DNA from: Prochlorococcus marinus str. MIT 0919
GTDB taxonomy: Bacteria; Cyanobacteriota; Cyanobacteriia; PCC-6307; Cyanobiaceae
Length of the DNA stretch: 64,000 bases
Assembly (NCBI RefSeq): GCF_027359375.1
Contig: NZ_CP114779.1
Location: 744,001-808,000, forward strand
Direction of reading: 5' to 3'
Below, one piece after another: positions 30,206-38,693 of this stretch. The notes under the pieces were generated by a model. It did no database searches, was not told the origin of the DNA, and saw only the letters and a program-made list of their open reading frames with translations. Every line of letters starts with the position of its first letter. The stretch's first letter is position 1. Made by a program: the position numbers and the translations under genes.

Positions 30206-30400
30206 TTATGGGGCTGTTATGTAGTAAAAAGCTGCTGCTGCTGCACCTACAGCAAACATTGGTATCCCTACAAGCAAATGAGAGGAACCAAAACCAAGAC
30301 CTTTAGAACGCATAATGTAATAACCTACACCAGCAGCTCCTGCAGCTAGAGGGATTGCTGCATGCAAAAGTGCTGCGACAGCATGATAATCAAAGTTCAT
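30206..30400 (-). CDS. Small two-helix membrane protein
   Basis: A 64-residue protein with two hydrophobic segments (about 8-28 and 42-62) around a short basic loop (MRSKGLGFG), rich in Ala/Gly. The length is close to small photosystem or NDH subunits, but no family signature is recognised. It ends 56 nt from the terminator of the convergent pentapeptide gene. Confidence 0.6.
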   Translation of the reverse strand: MNFDYHAVAALLHAAIPLAAGAAGVGYYIMRSKGLGFGSSHLLVGIPMFAVGAAAAAFYYITAP

Positions 30401-30518
30401 TCGTTAATTAAGCCTTTGAGAAGAGTATCTCAGCAAATCGTTAATAGAAGAGAATATTGAAGTGAAAAGTCAAATTAACAAAATTCCTTACCAATAAAAT
30501 TTACGATTTCTAAAATAA

Positions 30519-30908
30519 TCAACCGCATGCAGGTGAAATATTTGCCTTGTCTCTAGAGCGATGATGCCTGCTATACCACCACTCCTGCATAGCTGGGGTG
30601 AAACGATCAGTAAACAAAGTAATTGTTGTAGCCATAGGCTTTGAACCAGGCTGCAGAATCTCAACTGCATAGGAAGGACAACGTCGAGAGGCAAAGTCAG
30701 GAACCAACCTTGAACCAATGCGCCTCCAGCTGGGCTCTTTACTCTTCCAAGCCAAACGAGAACAAGGCCATGGGAGCTCTTCCCGATCAAATAATCTGCA
30801 ACAAGGCCCTACTACGCGAAAGCTAAAAAACCCTCCAACACTTGGATAAACACTGCCGTGCTCCAAGATGCAATCAATCTTCTTATCAGGGATGGATTGA
30901 AAACTCAC
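30519..30908 (-). CDS. Conserved hypothetical protein next to petF
   Basis: A 129-residue cytosolic protein without membrane segments. It has FSFRVVGPCCRLFDREELPWPCSRL by position (about 28-52) and a Trp/His-rich C-terminus (MQEWWYSRHH). It lies 115 nt downstream of petF on the same strand, behind a terminator, so it probably has its own promoter. I do not recognise a function. The overlapping ORF at 30488-30790 is a frame shadow. Confidence 0.6.
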   Translation of the reverse strand: MSFQSIPDKKIDCILEHGSVYPSVGGFFSFRVVGPCCRLFDREELPWPCSRLAWKSKEPSWRRIGSRLVPDFASRRCPSYAVEILQPGSKPMATTITLFTDRFTPAMQEWWYSRHHRSRDKANISPACG

Positions 30909-30937
30909 AAAATCAACTGAGGTAAATTATTACCTAT

Positions 30938-30963
30938 AAAAAAAGCCACCTTTAAAGGGTGGC
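30938..30963 (-). terminator. Rho-independent terminator of petF
   Basis: On the minus strand GCCACC-CTTTAAA-GGTGGC is followed by seven T. It sits 61 nt after the petF stop. Confidence 0.88.
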
Positions 30964-31023
30964 CGATTAGAGCTTTAAAAGCAAGCATAAAGCTAATTAT
31001 TTTAGATAGAAGTAAAGACTTAA

Positions 31024-31323
31024 CTAATAAAGCTCTTCTTCTGCATGAGTTGTGATAGTTACATCAGAAGTTGGATATGCAACACAAGTCAAGACAAATC
31101 CAGCCTCAAGCTGATCATCATCTAAAAAGCTTTGATCAGATTGGTCAACACTGCCTGAAGTGATTTTGCCTGCACAAGTAGAACAAGCTCCTGCTCTGCA
31201 AGAATAAGGGAGGTCAATACCCTGCTCTTCTGCTGCATCGAGTATGTACTGATCATCAGGCACCTCAATGGTCGAATTTAAACCCTCGCTAGCGCTAACA
31301 AGGGTGACTTTGTAAGAAGCCAT
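31024..31323 (-). CDS. petF: Plant-type [2Fe-2S] ferredoxin
   Basis: Soluble electron carrier from photosystem I to FNR, nitrite reductase and others. The 99-residue protein has the cluster-binding CRAGACSTC (C-x4-C-x2-C, about 42-50) and the fourth Cys in FVLTCVAYP near 80. Length and the acidic C-terminus (HAEEELY) fit photosynthetic PetF. It is monocistronic by the look of it, with a palindrome 28 nt upstream and a terminator downstream. Confidence 0.97.
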   Translation of the reverse strand: MASYKVTLVSASEGLNSTIEVPDDQYILDAAEEQGIDLPYSCRAGACSTCAGKITSGSVDQSDQSFLDDDQLEAGFVLTCVAYPTSDVTITTHAEEELY

Positions 31324-31351
31324 GGGATATAAAAGGGGGACTTAGGGGTTT

Positions 31352-31371
31352 GAGGTAAAAATTTTTACCTC
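31352..31371. promoter_or_regulatory. Perfect palindrome with GTAN8TAC in front of petF
   Basis: A 20-nt perfect palindrome (10-nt arms GAGGTAAAAA / TTTTTACCTC) begins 28 nt upstream of the petF ATG. It contains GTA-AAAATTTT-TAC at 31355-31368, the consensus of an NtcA site. The distance to the start codon is too short for the usual activator geometry, so it may be a repressor site or a 5'UTR hairpin. Confidence 0.5.
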
Positions 31372-31444
31372 GAGACGAATCCTTTTTACACTGTATTGGG
31401 TAAAAAGAGACTTAAAAATGTAAGAAAAAACATGCAAGCCAATC

Positions 31445-31488
31445 AAAAAGCATTAATCCATAAGCTGAGCTTATGGATTAATGCTTTA
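31445..31488 (-). terminator. Long-stem terminator overlapping the prmA stop
   Basis: A perfect 20-bp inverted repeat (31447-31466 and 31468-31487) around a single central base is followed on the minus strand by a T run. It includes the prmA stop codon at 31486-31488, so prmA mRNA ends almost at its stop. Confidence 0.75.
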
Positions 31489-32400
31489 AGTATCCGACCT
31501 ACAGAGATGGATAAGTGCCCAGTTTTTCTGATAATTCGAAGCAATAAATTGCCACCCAAGACTAGCAAAAAAACTAGTTATATCTTCAATTTGATCAATT
31601 AAAATTCCGCTCACAATTACATGACCACTAGAGCTAAGCACTTGTTCAAAGTCTGCTGCCAAACTTTTAATCACAGGAGCAAGAATATTGCAAACTAGCA
31701 AATCACCCTTAACTCCTTGTAACTCATTTGCTAGAGCATCTATTGAACCAAGAGAAAGCCGGAAATTTTTTAAATTTACTTGATTTATAACAGCATTCCT
31801 TCGTGCTGAGCTTATAGCCATAGGGTCTGTATCGACTGCAATAATCTCTTTTGCACCTAATCCAAGGGCAGCCAATCCCAAAATCCCACTACCACAACCT
31901 ATATCCAGCACTCTTAAATCTTTGACAGAATATCTCTGGAGTGCCTCTAGGCACAGCCTGGTAGTAGGATGGTCTCCAGTGCCAAAAGCAGCTCCTGGAT
32001 CAAGTTTTACAATAATTCTTTCGGAAAAGACTACGGGCAAGTCCATCCACGCAGGCAAAACTAAAAGTTCTTTTCCTATAGGACACGGCTCCCAATATTT
32101 TTGCCAAGATAAACTCCAATCTTCATGGGAGATTTTTTCCCAACAAGGGGCATCCAATTTAAAACCAAAAGACTTCGCAAGTGGTTTAAGAGATTCCACT
32201 AAACCATCTCTCTTTTTCTTTGACCATTTATTAGAAGGCAGCCATACAAATAAGACTAATTTATTATTTTGTTCGTTAGAACTTTCAATTGAATAAGCCT
32301 GAATAGAGAGATTTTGAAATTTCCAAATCAATGTCTCTTCAAGATCTTGAGGTATGACTAATTTCAACCTCCACAAATAATTCTGTAGAAACTCAAACAC
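31486..32400 (-). CDS. prmA: Ribosomal protein L11 methyltransferase
   Basis: Trimethylates L11. The 304-residue protein has the PrmA features KLDPGAAFGTGDHPTT (about 132-147), the SAM motif LDIGCGSGILGLAALGLGA by position (about 166-184), AVDTDPMA and the catalytic LVCNILAPV. The N-terminal L11-recognition domain is present though divergent. It is the second gene of serA-prmA (13-nt gap). Confidence 0.92.
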   Translation of the reverse strand: MFEFLQNYLWRLKLVIPQDLEETLIWKFQNLSIQAYSIESSNEQNNKLVLFVWLPSNKWSKKKRDGLVESLKPLAKSFGFKLDAPCWEKISHEDWSLSWQKYWEPCPIGKELLVLPAWMDLPVVFSERIIVKLDPGAAFGTGDHPTTRLCLEALQRYSVKDLRVLDIGCGSGILGLAALGLGAKEIIAVDTDPMAISSARRNAVINQVNLKNFRLSLGSIDALANELQGVKGDLLVCNILAPVIKSLAADFEQVLSSSGHVIVSGILIDQIEDITSFFASLGWQFIASNYQKNWALIHLCRSDT

Positions 32401-32413
32401 GTTTCAAATTAAC

Positions 32414-34000
32414 TTAAAAAGTTACTGGATGAGCTTGATTAATACCTTTAATCTGCAAAATCGAAGCGAGCAAATCTGAGGGTATTGGGTCGTCAATGCT
32501 TAGAACCATTACAGCCTCTCCCCTAACTATGCGCCTTCCTACTTGCATAGAAGCAATATTTACATTATGAACACCTAGCAAAGAACCAATATTCCCAATA
32601 ATGCCAGGCATATCGCGATGCCTAGTAAATAACATGTGCCTACTAGGGGCTACATTTACTGGGAATTCATCAATACTCGTAATCCTTAATTCTCCATCGG
32701 CAAAAACTGTACCAGTCAAACTATGACTGCCATCATCAGCAGTAGTAGTTAGCTGAAGTGAACCTCCAGAAAAATCGGGAGTGGTTTCATCTTTCACTTC
32801 TAAAACATCAATCCCTCGTCCTTTTGCCTCTAAAGAAGCGTTAACATAATTGATTCTGTCTCCTAAAGCACTGGTTAACAATCCTTTCAAAGTAGCAACT
32901 ACTAGAGGCTGGGAAGGATGTTGAGCAAATTCACCTTGCAAACGAACCTCTAACTTTTGAATATGTCCCCCTGAAAGCTGACTAGCCAATATCCCTAGAG
33001 TTTCTGCAAGCTGTAAATGAGGTTTTAAACTATCCATTATTTCTGCACTAAGGCCAGGAATATTGACAGCATTTCTTGCAGGCAGACCTAACAAAACATC
33101 TCTGATTTGCTCGGCAACATCAATAGCAACATTCTTTTGGGCCTCAGATGTTGAAGCACCCAAATGAGGTGTAAGAATCAGCCCTTTTTTCACTTTCAAT
33201 AGAGGGGAATCTTTATCTAAAGGCTCATTTGCATAGACATCTAAGGCTGCACCAGTAATCACTCCCTTTTCCAATGCTTCTGCCAGAGCATCTTCATCAA
33301 TAATCCCTCCTCGAGCACAATTCACAATCCTTGAAGTACTTTTCATTGTTTCAAGCAATTCAGCATTGACTAAATTTTCTGTTTCAGGAGTCCTAGGCAG
33401 ATGCAGAGTGATGTAATCCGATTGCTTGAACAGTTCTTTAATTGAGCTAAGAGTAACTTGCATTTGCTGGGCTCGATCTGAAGACACGAAAGGGTCAAAA
33501 GCGATAACACTCATTCCCATTGCATTGGCAACTTTCGCCACATGGGAACCTATCTTCCCTAATCCAACCACACCTAAAACTTTTTTATAAAGTTCATTAC
33601 CTACGAATTTCTTTCGATCCCAAGAACCAGCGATGGTGCTCGCATGAGCTTGTGGAACATTGCGAGAGAGTGCAAGCAGTAACGCAAGTGCGTGTTCTGC
33701 AGCCGCAATAGTGTTTCCTCCTGGTGAATTAACAACCAAGACTCCCTGCTTAGTTGCAGAGGGAACATCAACATTATCCACTCCTACTCCTGCTCTGCCT
33801 ATAATTTTCAACTTCTGACTAGCTTGAATAACATCAGCATTGACCTGAGTCCCTGAACGAATCATAAGAGCTTCATATTCACCAATGATTTTTTTCAAGT
33901 CTTCACATGAAATACCTAGGCGCTGATCAACTTGAGCAACCTGACTAAGGATTTCAATACCTGCCTGATCTATGGGATCAGAAACCAAAACTTTCGTCAT
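32414..34000 (-). CDS. serA: D-3-phosphoglycerate dehydrogenase
   Basis: First step of serine synthesis from 3-phosphoglycerate. This long form (528 residues) has the NAD-binding GVVGLGKIGSHVAKVA (about 143-158), VNCARGGIIDE, and the catalytic Glu/His region ending in LTPHLGAST near 280. An intervening domain (about 310-450) and a C-terminal ACT domain (about 455-528) are likely sites of serine or other effector control. It is divergent from the 34103 gene. Confidence 0.96.
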   Translation of the reverse strand: MTKVLVSDPIDQAGIEILSQVAQVDQRLGISCEDLKKIIGEYEALMIRSGTQVNADVIQASQKLKIIGRAGVGVDNVDVPSATKQGVLVVNSPGGNTIAAAEHALALLLALSRNVPQAHASTIAGSWDRKKFVGNELYKKVLGVVGLGKIGSHVAKVANAMGMSVIAFDPFVSSDRAQQMQVTLSSIKELFKQSDYITLHLPRTPETENLVNAELLETMKSTSRIVNCARGGIIDEDALAEALEKGVITGAALDVYANEPLDKDSPLLKVKKGLILTPHLGASTSEAQKNVAIDVAEQIRDVLLGLPARNAVNIPGLSAEIMDSLKPHLQLAETLGILASQLSGGHIQKLEVRLQGEFAQHPSQPLVVATLKGLLTSALGDRINYVNASLEAKGRGIDVLEVKDETTPDFSGGSLQLTTTADDGSHSLTGTVFADGELRITSIDEFPVNVAPSRHMLFTRHRDMPGIIGNIGSLLGVHNVNIASMQVGRRIVRGEAVMVLSIDDPIPSDLLASILQIKGINQAHPVTF

Positions 34001-34102
34001 TTAAGGCGAGAATATGCCTAAGTAGACTTTAATAAGCAAAATGTTCTTGATCACTTTTCTACCCTTTAGGGTCAGAATTTACACAATTAAGGGGATGGGA
34101 AA

Positions 34103-34687
34103 ATGACCATTTCAATACTTGTCCTTAAGGATGAGCAATCTGCGCATGAATTCAATCAACTGGTCTGGGGAAAATCTCTAGAGATACTGAAGCTAGAACT
34201 TATAGAGCCTTCACAAAAGAAGCAGGCTGAAATAAAAGACACCTTAAAAGAGGAAGAATCCTTTGCTAATAAAAGCTCAGTCACCCCGTTGCGAAAACTA
34301 AATATTAATGATGTCAAGCTTCTGAACCCAAAACTTGCTCGCAAAGAGAGACAAAGCAATATGAACCGTTGGTTAATGCCATTTGGATTATTAGCAGGAA
34401 TCACTTTCTCTGGAATGACAAACTTGAATACATTTGCAGAAATGGGCTTTGGTCCAATTGGGGAAATCTTTTTTGGAGGCTTGCTAGGAATGGCTTCAGG
34501 GTGGATAGGAAGCTTTTTTGCAGCATTAAGTGTAAATACATATGAGGAAGACATAGATAGTCTTAGAAAAAAGCACGACCAAGGATATTGGCTATTACTT
34601 TTACAAACACCCTTTGAAACAGAACCGCCATGGCAATTAATCCAAGAAATTAACCCAATAGAAATAGTGAGCCTTGGTCAACTTTGA
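34103..34687 (+). CDS. Conserved membrane protein, unknown function
   Basis: A 194-residue protein. A charged cytosolic N-terminal part (1-88) precedes two glycine-rich membrane segments (about 90-140) that include LMPFGLLAGITFSGM and IFFGGLLGMASGWIGSFFAA. A short C-terminal domain contains PPWQLIQEINP. No family is recognised. The stop overlaps the TTG start of the S4-domain gene (TTGA), so the two are probably translationally coupled. Confidence 0.65.
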   Translation: MTISILVLKDEQSAHEFNQLVWGKSLEILKLELIEPSQKKQAEIKDTLKEEESFANKSSVTPLRKLNINDVKLLNPKLARKERQSNMNRWLMPFGLLAGITFSGMTNLNTFAEMGFGPIGEIFFGGLLGMASGWIGSFFAALSVNTYEEDIDSLRKKHDQGYWLLLLQTPFETEPPWQLIQEINPIEIVSLGQL

Positions 34688-35472
34688 AATTCTCTAACAA
34701 AGAAATATTAAAAAAGTCTAAAAACCCAGAGACCTTAAAAGAACTTTTAAAGCTTGGAGAAGAAGCTTTCAGAACTTGGCAAGGTTTATGGTCCCCTTTT
34801 ATTGATCCTGAACTAATAGAAGAGGCCACTAAAATATTTACCTCTTTAGCTGAAATTAGCTATTACACCAATGGAGGGTACGAAGGGGCTGAAAGAAAAA
34901 AAATCTTTTTCCAAAGGACTCAAGTTCCGCAAGAGAATCTACAAGCTTTGCCTCCTATTGCTGGGATCCACATTTCAGGGAACTTCTTATTTGACAAAGC
35001 TGAACCAAGTGATTTTCTGACAGTACTTAAAGCAATAGGAATTTCACACAAAGAAATTGGAGACATATGGGTCATAGGTGATTATGGCGCACAATTAATT
35101 TGCGAGAAAGAAACAGCTTTGTTTTTAGATAAGAAAAAAGGCATCCTTAGAGACGTTCCCATAGAACATAAAATGCTCGACTTAAGCAAGTTGAAATTGC
35201 CACACAAAAAAGCTCCTAAAAAAATAACAACAGTAGAGGCTTCGAAACGCTTGGATGCTATTGCTTCAGCTGGCTTTGGTCTGTCAAGATCAAAAATAGT
35301 GGCACAAATTAAAACTGGGAAAGTAAGCATCAATTGGGTCAAAACTGATCAAGCAAATCGTGTAGTTAATAAAGGCGATCGGATTCAATTAACCGCCAAA
35401 GGTAGTTTATTAATTGAGGATATAGAAGAAACGAAAAAAGAACGCTGGCGCATAGTGTTACAACGTGAATAA
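34684..35472 (+). CDS. Photosystem II S4-domain protein (YlmH-like)
   Basis: A 262-residue RNA-binding protein of the cyanobacterial/plastid PSII-associated S4 family. The N-terminal YlmH-like part includes YTNGGYEGAERKKIFF near 58. The C-terminal S4 domain (about 180-250) has RLDAIASAGFGLSRSK and KGDRIQLTAKG. The TTG start at 34684 lies inside the stop of the upstream gene. The role is inferred from family naming; direct function in PSII is not shown by sequence. Confidence 0.82.
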   Translation: MKFSNKEILKKSKNPETLKELLKLGEEAFRTWQGLWSPFIDPELIEEATKIFTSLAEISYYTNGGYEGAERKKIFFQRTQVPQENLQALPPIAGIHISGNFLFDKAEPSDFLTVLKAIGISHKEIGDIWVIGDYGAQLICEKETALFLDKKKGILRDVPIEHKMLDLSKLKLPHKKAPKKITTVEASKRLDAIASAGFGLSRSKIVAQIKTGKVSINWVKTDQANRVVNKGDRIQLTAKGSLLIEDIEETKKERWRIVLQRE

Positions 35473-35534
35473 GAAATCTGAAACCTTAACTGCTAGCTTA
35501 TTTGTCTTAGGACCATCTGAAGATGGAATCTGAT

Positions 35535-35606
35535 GGGCGATTAGCTCAGAGGTAGAGCACTACCTTGACACGGTAGGAGTCACTGGTTCGATTCCAGTAT
35601 CGCCCA
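35535..35606 (+). tRNA. tRNA-Val (anticodon GAC)
   Basis: A 72-nt cloverleaf: acceptor GGGCGAT/ATCGCCC, D arm with AGCTCAGAGGTAGAGC, anticodon loop TTGACAC (GAC), T arm GGTTCGATTCC. CCA is not encoded. The murD start codon lies only 7 nt beyond the discriminator base. Confidence 0.97.
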
Positions 35607-35612
35607 TTAAAT

Positions 35613-37025
35613 GTGGATCAAATTAATTCCTCAAAAGAAATCACTATTGTTGTAGGACTTGGACGGTCTGGTTTGGCTGCAGCAAAACTGCTACATGCTC
35701 AAGGGGCAAAAGTTGTAGTTATAGAAGAAGCAAATACTTCCTATTTTGAAAAATTATCGAAAGAGCTCCTTGCCCTAGGCATAGTTGTGAAACTAGGAAT
35801 ATCTCTAGAGCTTGAAAGTTTTATGCCATGGCTAAGTCAACTTAAATCAGTTCTAATTAGTCCAGCAATACCTTGGGATCATTACACTATTAATCAATTA
35901 AGAGAAAGGGGGATCAAGATTGAAAGCGAAATTTCTCTAGCCTGGAAATCAATGAAACATATCCCATGGATAGGCATTACTGGGACAAATGGCAAAACCA
36001 CAGTGACTCAGATGCTCAATCATGTGTTAAAGCAAAATGAAATCGACTCAGAGATGGCAGGGAATATAGGGATTCCGGTAGCTCAACTTGCTTTAAATCA
36101 CCTGAAAGATGCGAAAAAAGATCCTCAATTTTTAGTAGTGGAATTAAGCAGTTATCAATTAGAAACTACTCATGAGATAGCTCCATTAATAGGTATTTGG
36201 ACAACTCTTACCCCTGATCACCTAGAGCGCCATGAATCATTAAAAAAATATTCAGACATAAAAAAGAGACTTCTAGATAATGCACATAAAGCTATCTACA
36301 ACTTAGATGATGAGTTTTTATTAAAAAACAAAGCAACTCTAAGAAGTGGGGTTTGGATTAGTGCTAATGGCTCAGGAACTAAAGAGAACCAAGCAGATTA
36401 TTGGATTCACAAAAATGGGAAAATATATGAGCACACAAAAGAATTGCTAGATTCTTCTGTCTTAAAAATTAGAGGAGTCCACAATCTTCAAAACCTTTTG
36501 TTAGTAATTGCAGCGGCGAGAGAGATAGGACTATCTCCCAATGAAATTCAAAAAGGGATTGCTTCGTTTCAAGGAGTTGAACATCGCTTAGAAAAAATAG
36601 GATCTCTGCATGGAATAGAAATTTTCAATGACAGCAAAGCAACCAACTATGAATCAGCCAAAATGGGGCTTGCTGCAATGCAGCCTCCTACAATTGTCAT
36701 AGCAGGTGGGCAAAGCAAAAAAGGGGACTCTCATGGCTGGATTCAAGAACTGAAGAAGAAGGCATCGGCCATAATGCTTTTTGGTGAAAGCGCTAAGCAA
36801 ATAGAAGGTTTAATCAAAACTTCTAATTTTCTTGGCAAGGTAAGCTGTTTTAAAGATTTAGAAGAAGCTGCAGAAGCTTCGTTTGAGCTTGCTATCGAGA
36901 GAAAAGTAAATAGTATTTTATTTTCTCCAGCATGTGCAAGTTTTGATCAATACAAAAACTATGAAGAGAGGGGGGATCACTTCAAAAAGTTAACTAGACA
37001 ATGGCTAAGTATATTGATGAATTAA
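35613..37025 (+). CDS. murD: UDP-N-acetylmuramoylalanine-D-glutamate ligase
   Basis: Adds D-Glu to UDP-MurNAc-L-Ala in peptidoglycan synthesis. The 470-residue Mur ligase has GLGRSGLAAAKLL, the ATP P-loop GITGTNGKTTVTQM (about 119-132), NDSKATNYESA near 343 and the C-terminal SPACASFDQYKNYEERGDHF by position (about 440-459). The GTG at 35613 is the only sensible start, as no other start codon precedes the conserved core. It therefore starts 7 nt after tRNA-Val. Confidence 0.94.
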   Translation: MDQINSSKEITIVVGLGRSGLAAAKLLHAQGAKVVVIEEANTSYFEKLSKELLALGIVVKLGISLELESFMPWLSQLKSVLISPAIPWDHYTINQLRERGIKIESEISLAWKSMKHIPWIGITGTNGKTTVTQMLNHVLKQNEIDSEMAGNIGIPVAQLALNHLKDAKKDPQFLVVELSSYQLETTHEIAPLIGIWTTLTPDHLERHESLKKYSDIKKRLLDNAHKAIYNLDDEFLLKNKATLRSGVWISANGSGTKENQADYWIHKNGKIYEHTKELLDSSVLKIRGVHNLQNLLLVIAAAREIGLSPNEIQKGIASFQGVEHRLEKIGSLHGIEIFNDSKATNYESAKMGLAAMQPPTIVIAGGQSKKGDSHGWIQELKKKASAIMLFGESAKQIEGLIKTSNFLGKVSCFKDLEEAAEASFELAIERKVNSILFSPACASFDQYKNYEERGDHFKKLTRQWLSILMN

Positions 37026-37134
37026 TTGACTTCTTCAAAGTCTATTAGGGTGCAAATTCTCTTTCAAAGGTTCTTTTGAATTATTAACTCCAAGGAAGGT
37101 ATTTGTTACTTTTGGTCGGTCATTTCGACATAGA

Positions 37135-37503
37135 TTGCCTAGCCAAAGAATTTTTATGGTTATATCTTTAAACAAAGCTAAGTTCTATAACATGAATGAA
37201 ATTCCACAAGTTCCCTCTTCAGTAAGTCACAAGAAACTAAACAAATTTATGGTTAATGCAAGAAAAGAAAATACTTCAAGTATAGATATCGAATTAGGGA
37301 CTATAGAAGACGAGAGTAAGTCATTAAAAAATCTCCTTGACCAGTGGGAAAATATTAGTAAAGAAGTTCTGATAAGCATGAGCAATCAAAATTCTTTAAT
37401 AAGTGAAAGAGAAAATCCTAAGTCTATTTTAGCTCTAGGGGCAATGGAAGCTCATATAAGAATGGCATTACAAGCGTTGAAAGCTTCAGAAGAAAGTAAA
37501 TAA
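37135..37503 (+). CDS. Hypothetical helical protein
   Basis: Up to 122 residues from a TTG at 37135. ATG codons at 37156 or 37192 (103 residues, MNEIPQVPSS) are more natural starts. The content is polar and helical, with KSLKNLLDQWENISKEVL and a C-terminal LGAMEAHIRMALQALKAS. No family is recognised. It stands alone on the plus strand after murD. Confidence 0.5.
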   Translation: MPSQRIFMVISLNKAKFYNMNEIPQVPSSVSHKKLNKFMVNARKENTSSIDIELGTIEDESKSLKNLLDQWENISKEVLISMSNQNSLISERENPKSILALGAMEAHIRMALQALKASEESK

Positions 37504-37666
37504 GGAATTTATAAAATTCCTGGGATCACTTTTATGCAAAAAGCTTTTAAGCAATAATTGATTTATAACTTTAAACCGTATTGCATACATACCCCTAATT
37601 AAAAGAATTCACTCGTTTTCAAAGCAGCAAATTTGACAAAATCTTGAAAACTAGGTAAAAAGTGTT

Positions 37667-37849
37667 ATGACGAATCCAAAGAAAAAGTTAAGCAAAAGGC
37701 TTTCTGACCAGAATAGCTTTGACGAAAAAGACCATAGACTGGCGTGCGGCTGGCATGTTGAAGTAGAAGGAAGTGGACAGAGGAAAAGATATCTCAAGCA
37801 AGCAAAAATAGTTCAGAATTTTGATCCTGCCTCAATCGCAAACAACTAG
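37667..37849 (+). CDS. Small basic hypothetical protein
   Basis: A 60-residue soluble protein rich in Lys/Arg with ACGWHVEVEGSGQRKRYLKQ (about 26-45). The ATG at 37667 has a purine-rich run upstream. There is no membrane segment and no recognised family; the compact, codon-typical ORF supports it as real. Confidence 0.5.
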   Translation: MTNPKKKLSKRLSDQNSFDEKDHRLACGWHVEVEGSGQRKRYLKQAKIVQNFDPASIANN

Positions 37850-38068
37850 AGCAAGTCGTTAGGCAACTTATCTGCTTATTAAGCTAAAGAAAATAATTAG
37901 TGGTTTCTTATAAAAACTTTGCTCTATGAATCTTCCATATTGCTTTCTCCTATTTAAAAACGCTGTCTACTTTAAAGAATGACATCAGAAAAGAAAGAAT
38001 CGCTCGCCTTATCGTAAGAATTTAGAGATCAAGCAATAGTTTCAACTCTCACTTTGAAACCCTTAAAA

Positions 38069-38247
38069 TGGACCCTTTCGACCCAGCAATTCACTATGGC
38101 CCCAACGATGCGGGGGTATCGGCCTTTTCAATAGCTCTGGTGGTAATAGCAATTCTAATTGGTTCCTGGGCTTTTGGCGCGGCCTCTGCTCTTATTAGCA
38201 ATTACTTGAAAGGAAGGAAGGAAGATGTGAGTAATAAAAAAGATTAG
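38069..38247 (+). CDS. Small single-helix membrane ORF (register uncertain)
   Basis: An ATG at 38069 begins MDPFDPAIHYG. Just downstream one frame encodes a clear membrane helix (SIALVVIAILIGSWAFG) and a basic tail ending at TAG 38245-38247, giving about 59 residues if joined. As I read the bases, the two parts are one nucleotide out of register at the C run around 38100. Either a base is missed in my reading, or the gene carries a one-base frameshift. Confidence 0.35.
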
Positions 38248-38325
38248 ATCAATCAAACTCATTGATATCTCTTATAACTAGAAATATATCGCTTATATGA
38301 CTTCCCAAACTGGATTCCTTAAAGT

Positions 38326-38514
38326 TCAATCGACTTCAGATTTAAGATGGACTTCTAGACACTGAGTTACACATTCAACACCTTCATCACCGAGACTACA
38401 GGCAGTAATGCACTCAAAATAAGAATCTATTGAGTCCATATCGTCTATTAGAGTTACATGTTCTCGATTGGCAGACATAAAATGATACTTTCTCAGGAAG
38501 TTCATTTTTAGCAT
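38326..38514 (-). CDS. Small twin-CX3C protein
   Basis: The ORF runs from 38514, but the ATG at 38478 is the likelier start, giving 50 residues. Cysteines fall as C23-x3-C27-x8-C36-x3-C40 (ECITAC then ECVTQC), the spacing of a disulfide-linked or metal-binding helical hairpin. The rest is acidic and soluble, with no signal peptide. The function is unknown. Confidence 0.55.
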   Translation of the reverse strand: MLKMNFLRKYHFMSANREHVTLIDDMDSIDSYFECITACSLGDEGVECVTQCLEVHLKSEVD

Positions 38515-38693
38515 AGATCTTCTCAGTTCAGCATTTTTAGTTACCAGATATAAAGTACCTAAGTAATAATTACTATAGCCTATTTTAATAATCTATTTAC
38601 ATTCTGGAGCAGTCTCTTCGCTCTCGAGCTGGAAAAAATGTTATCAAGAAAGAATTAAACTATAATTATCATTAGCACTTCAATACAAGCTTA

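Noticed and set aside
30488-30790. 100-codon ORF overlapping the petF neighbour
   Set aside because: Alternate frame of the better-supported 30519-30908 gene.
31396-31602. 68-codon plus-strand ORF
   Set aside because: Runs through the prmA terminator palindrome and antisense to prmA; a shadow.
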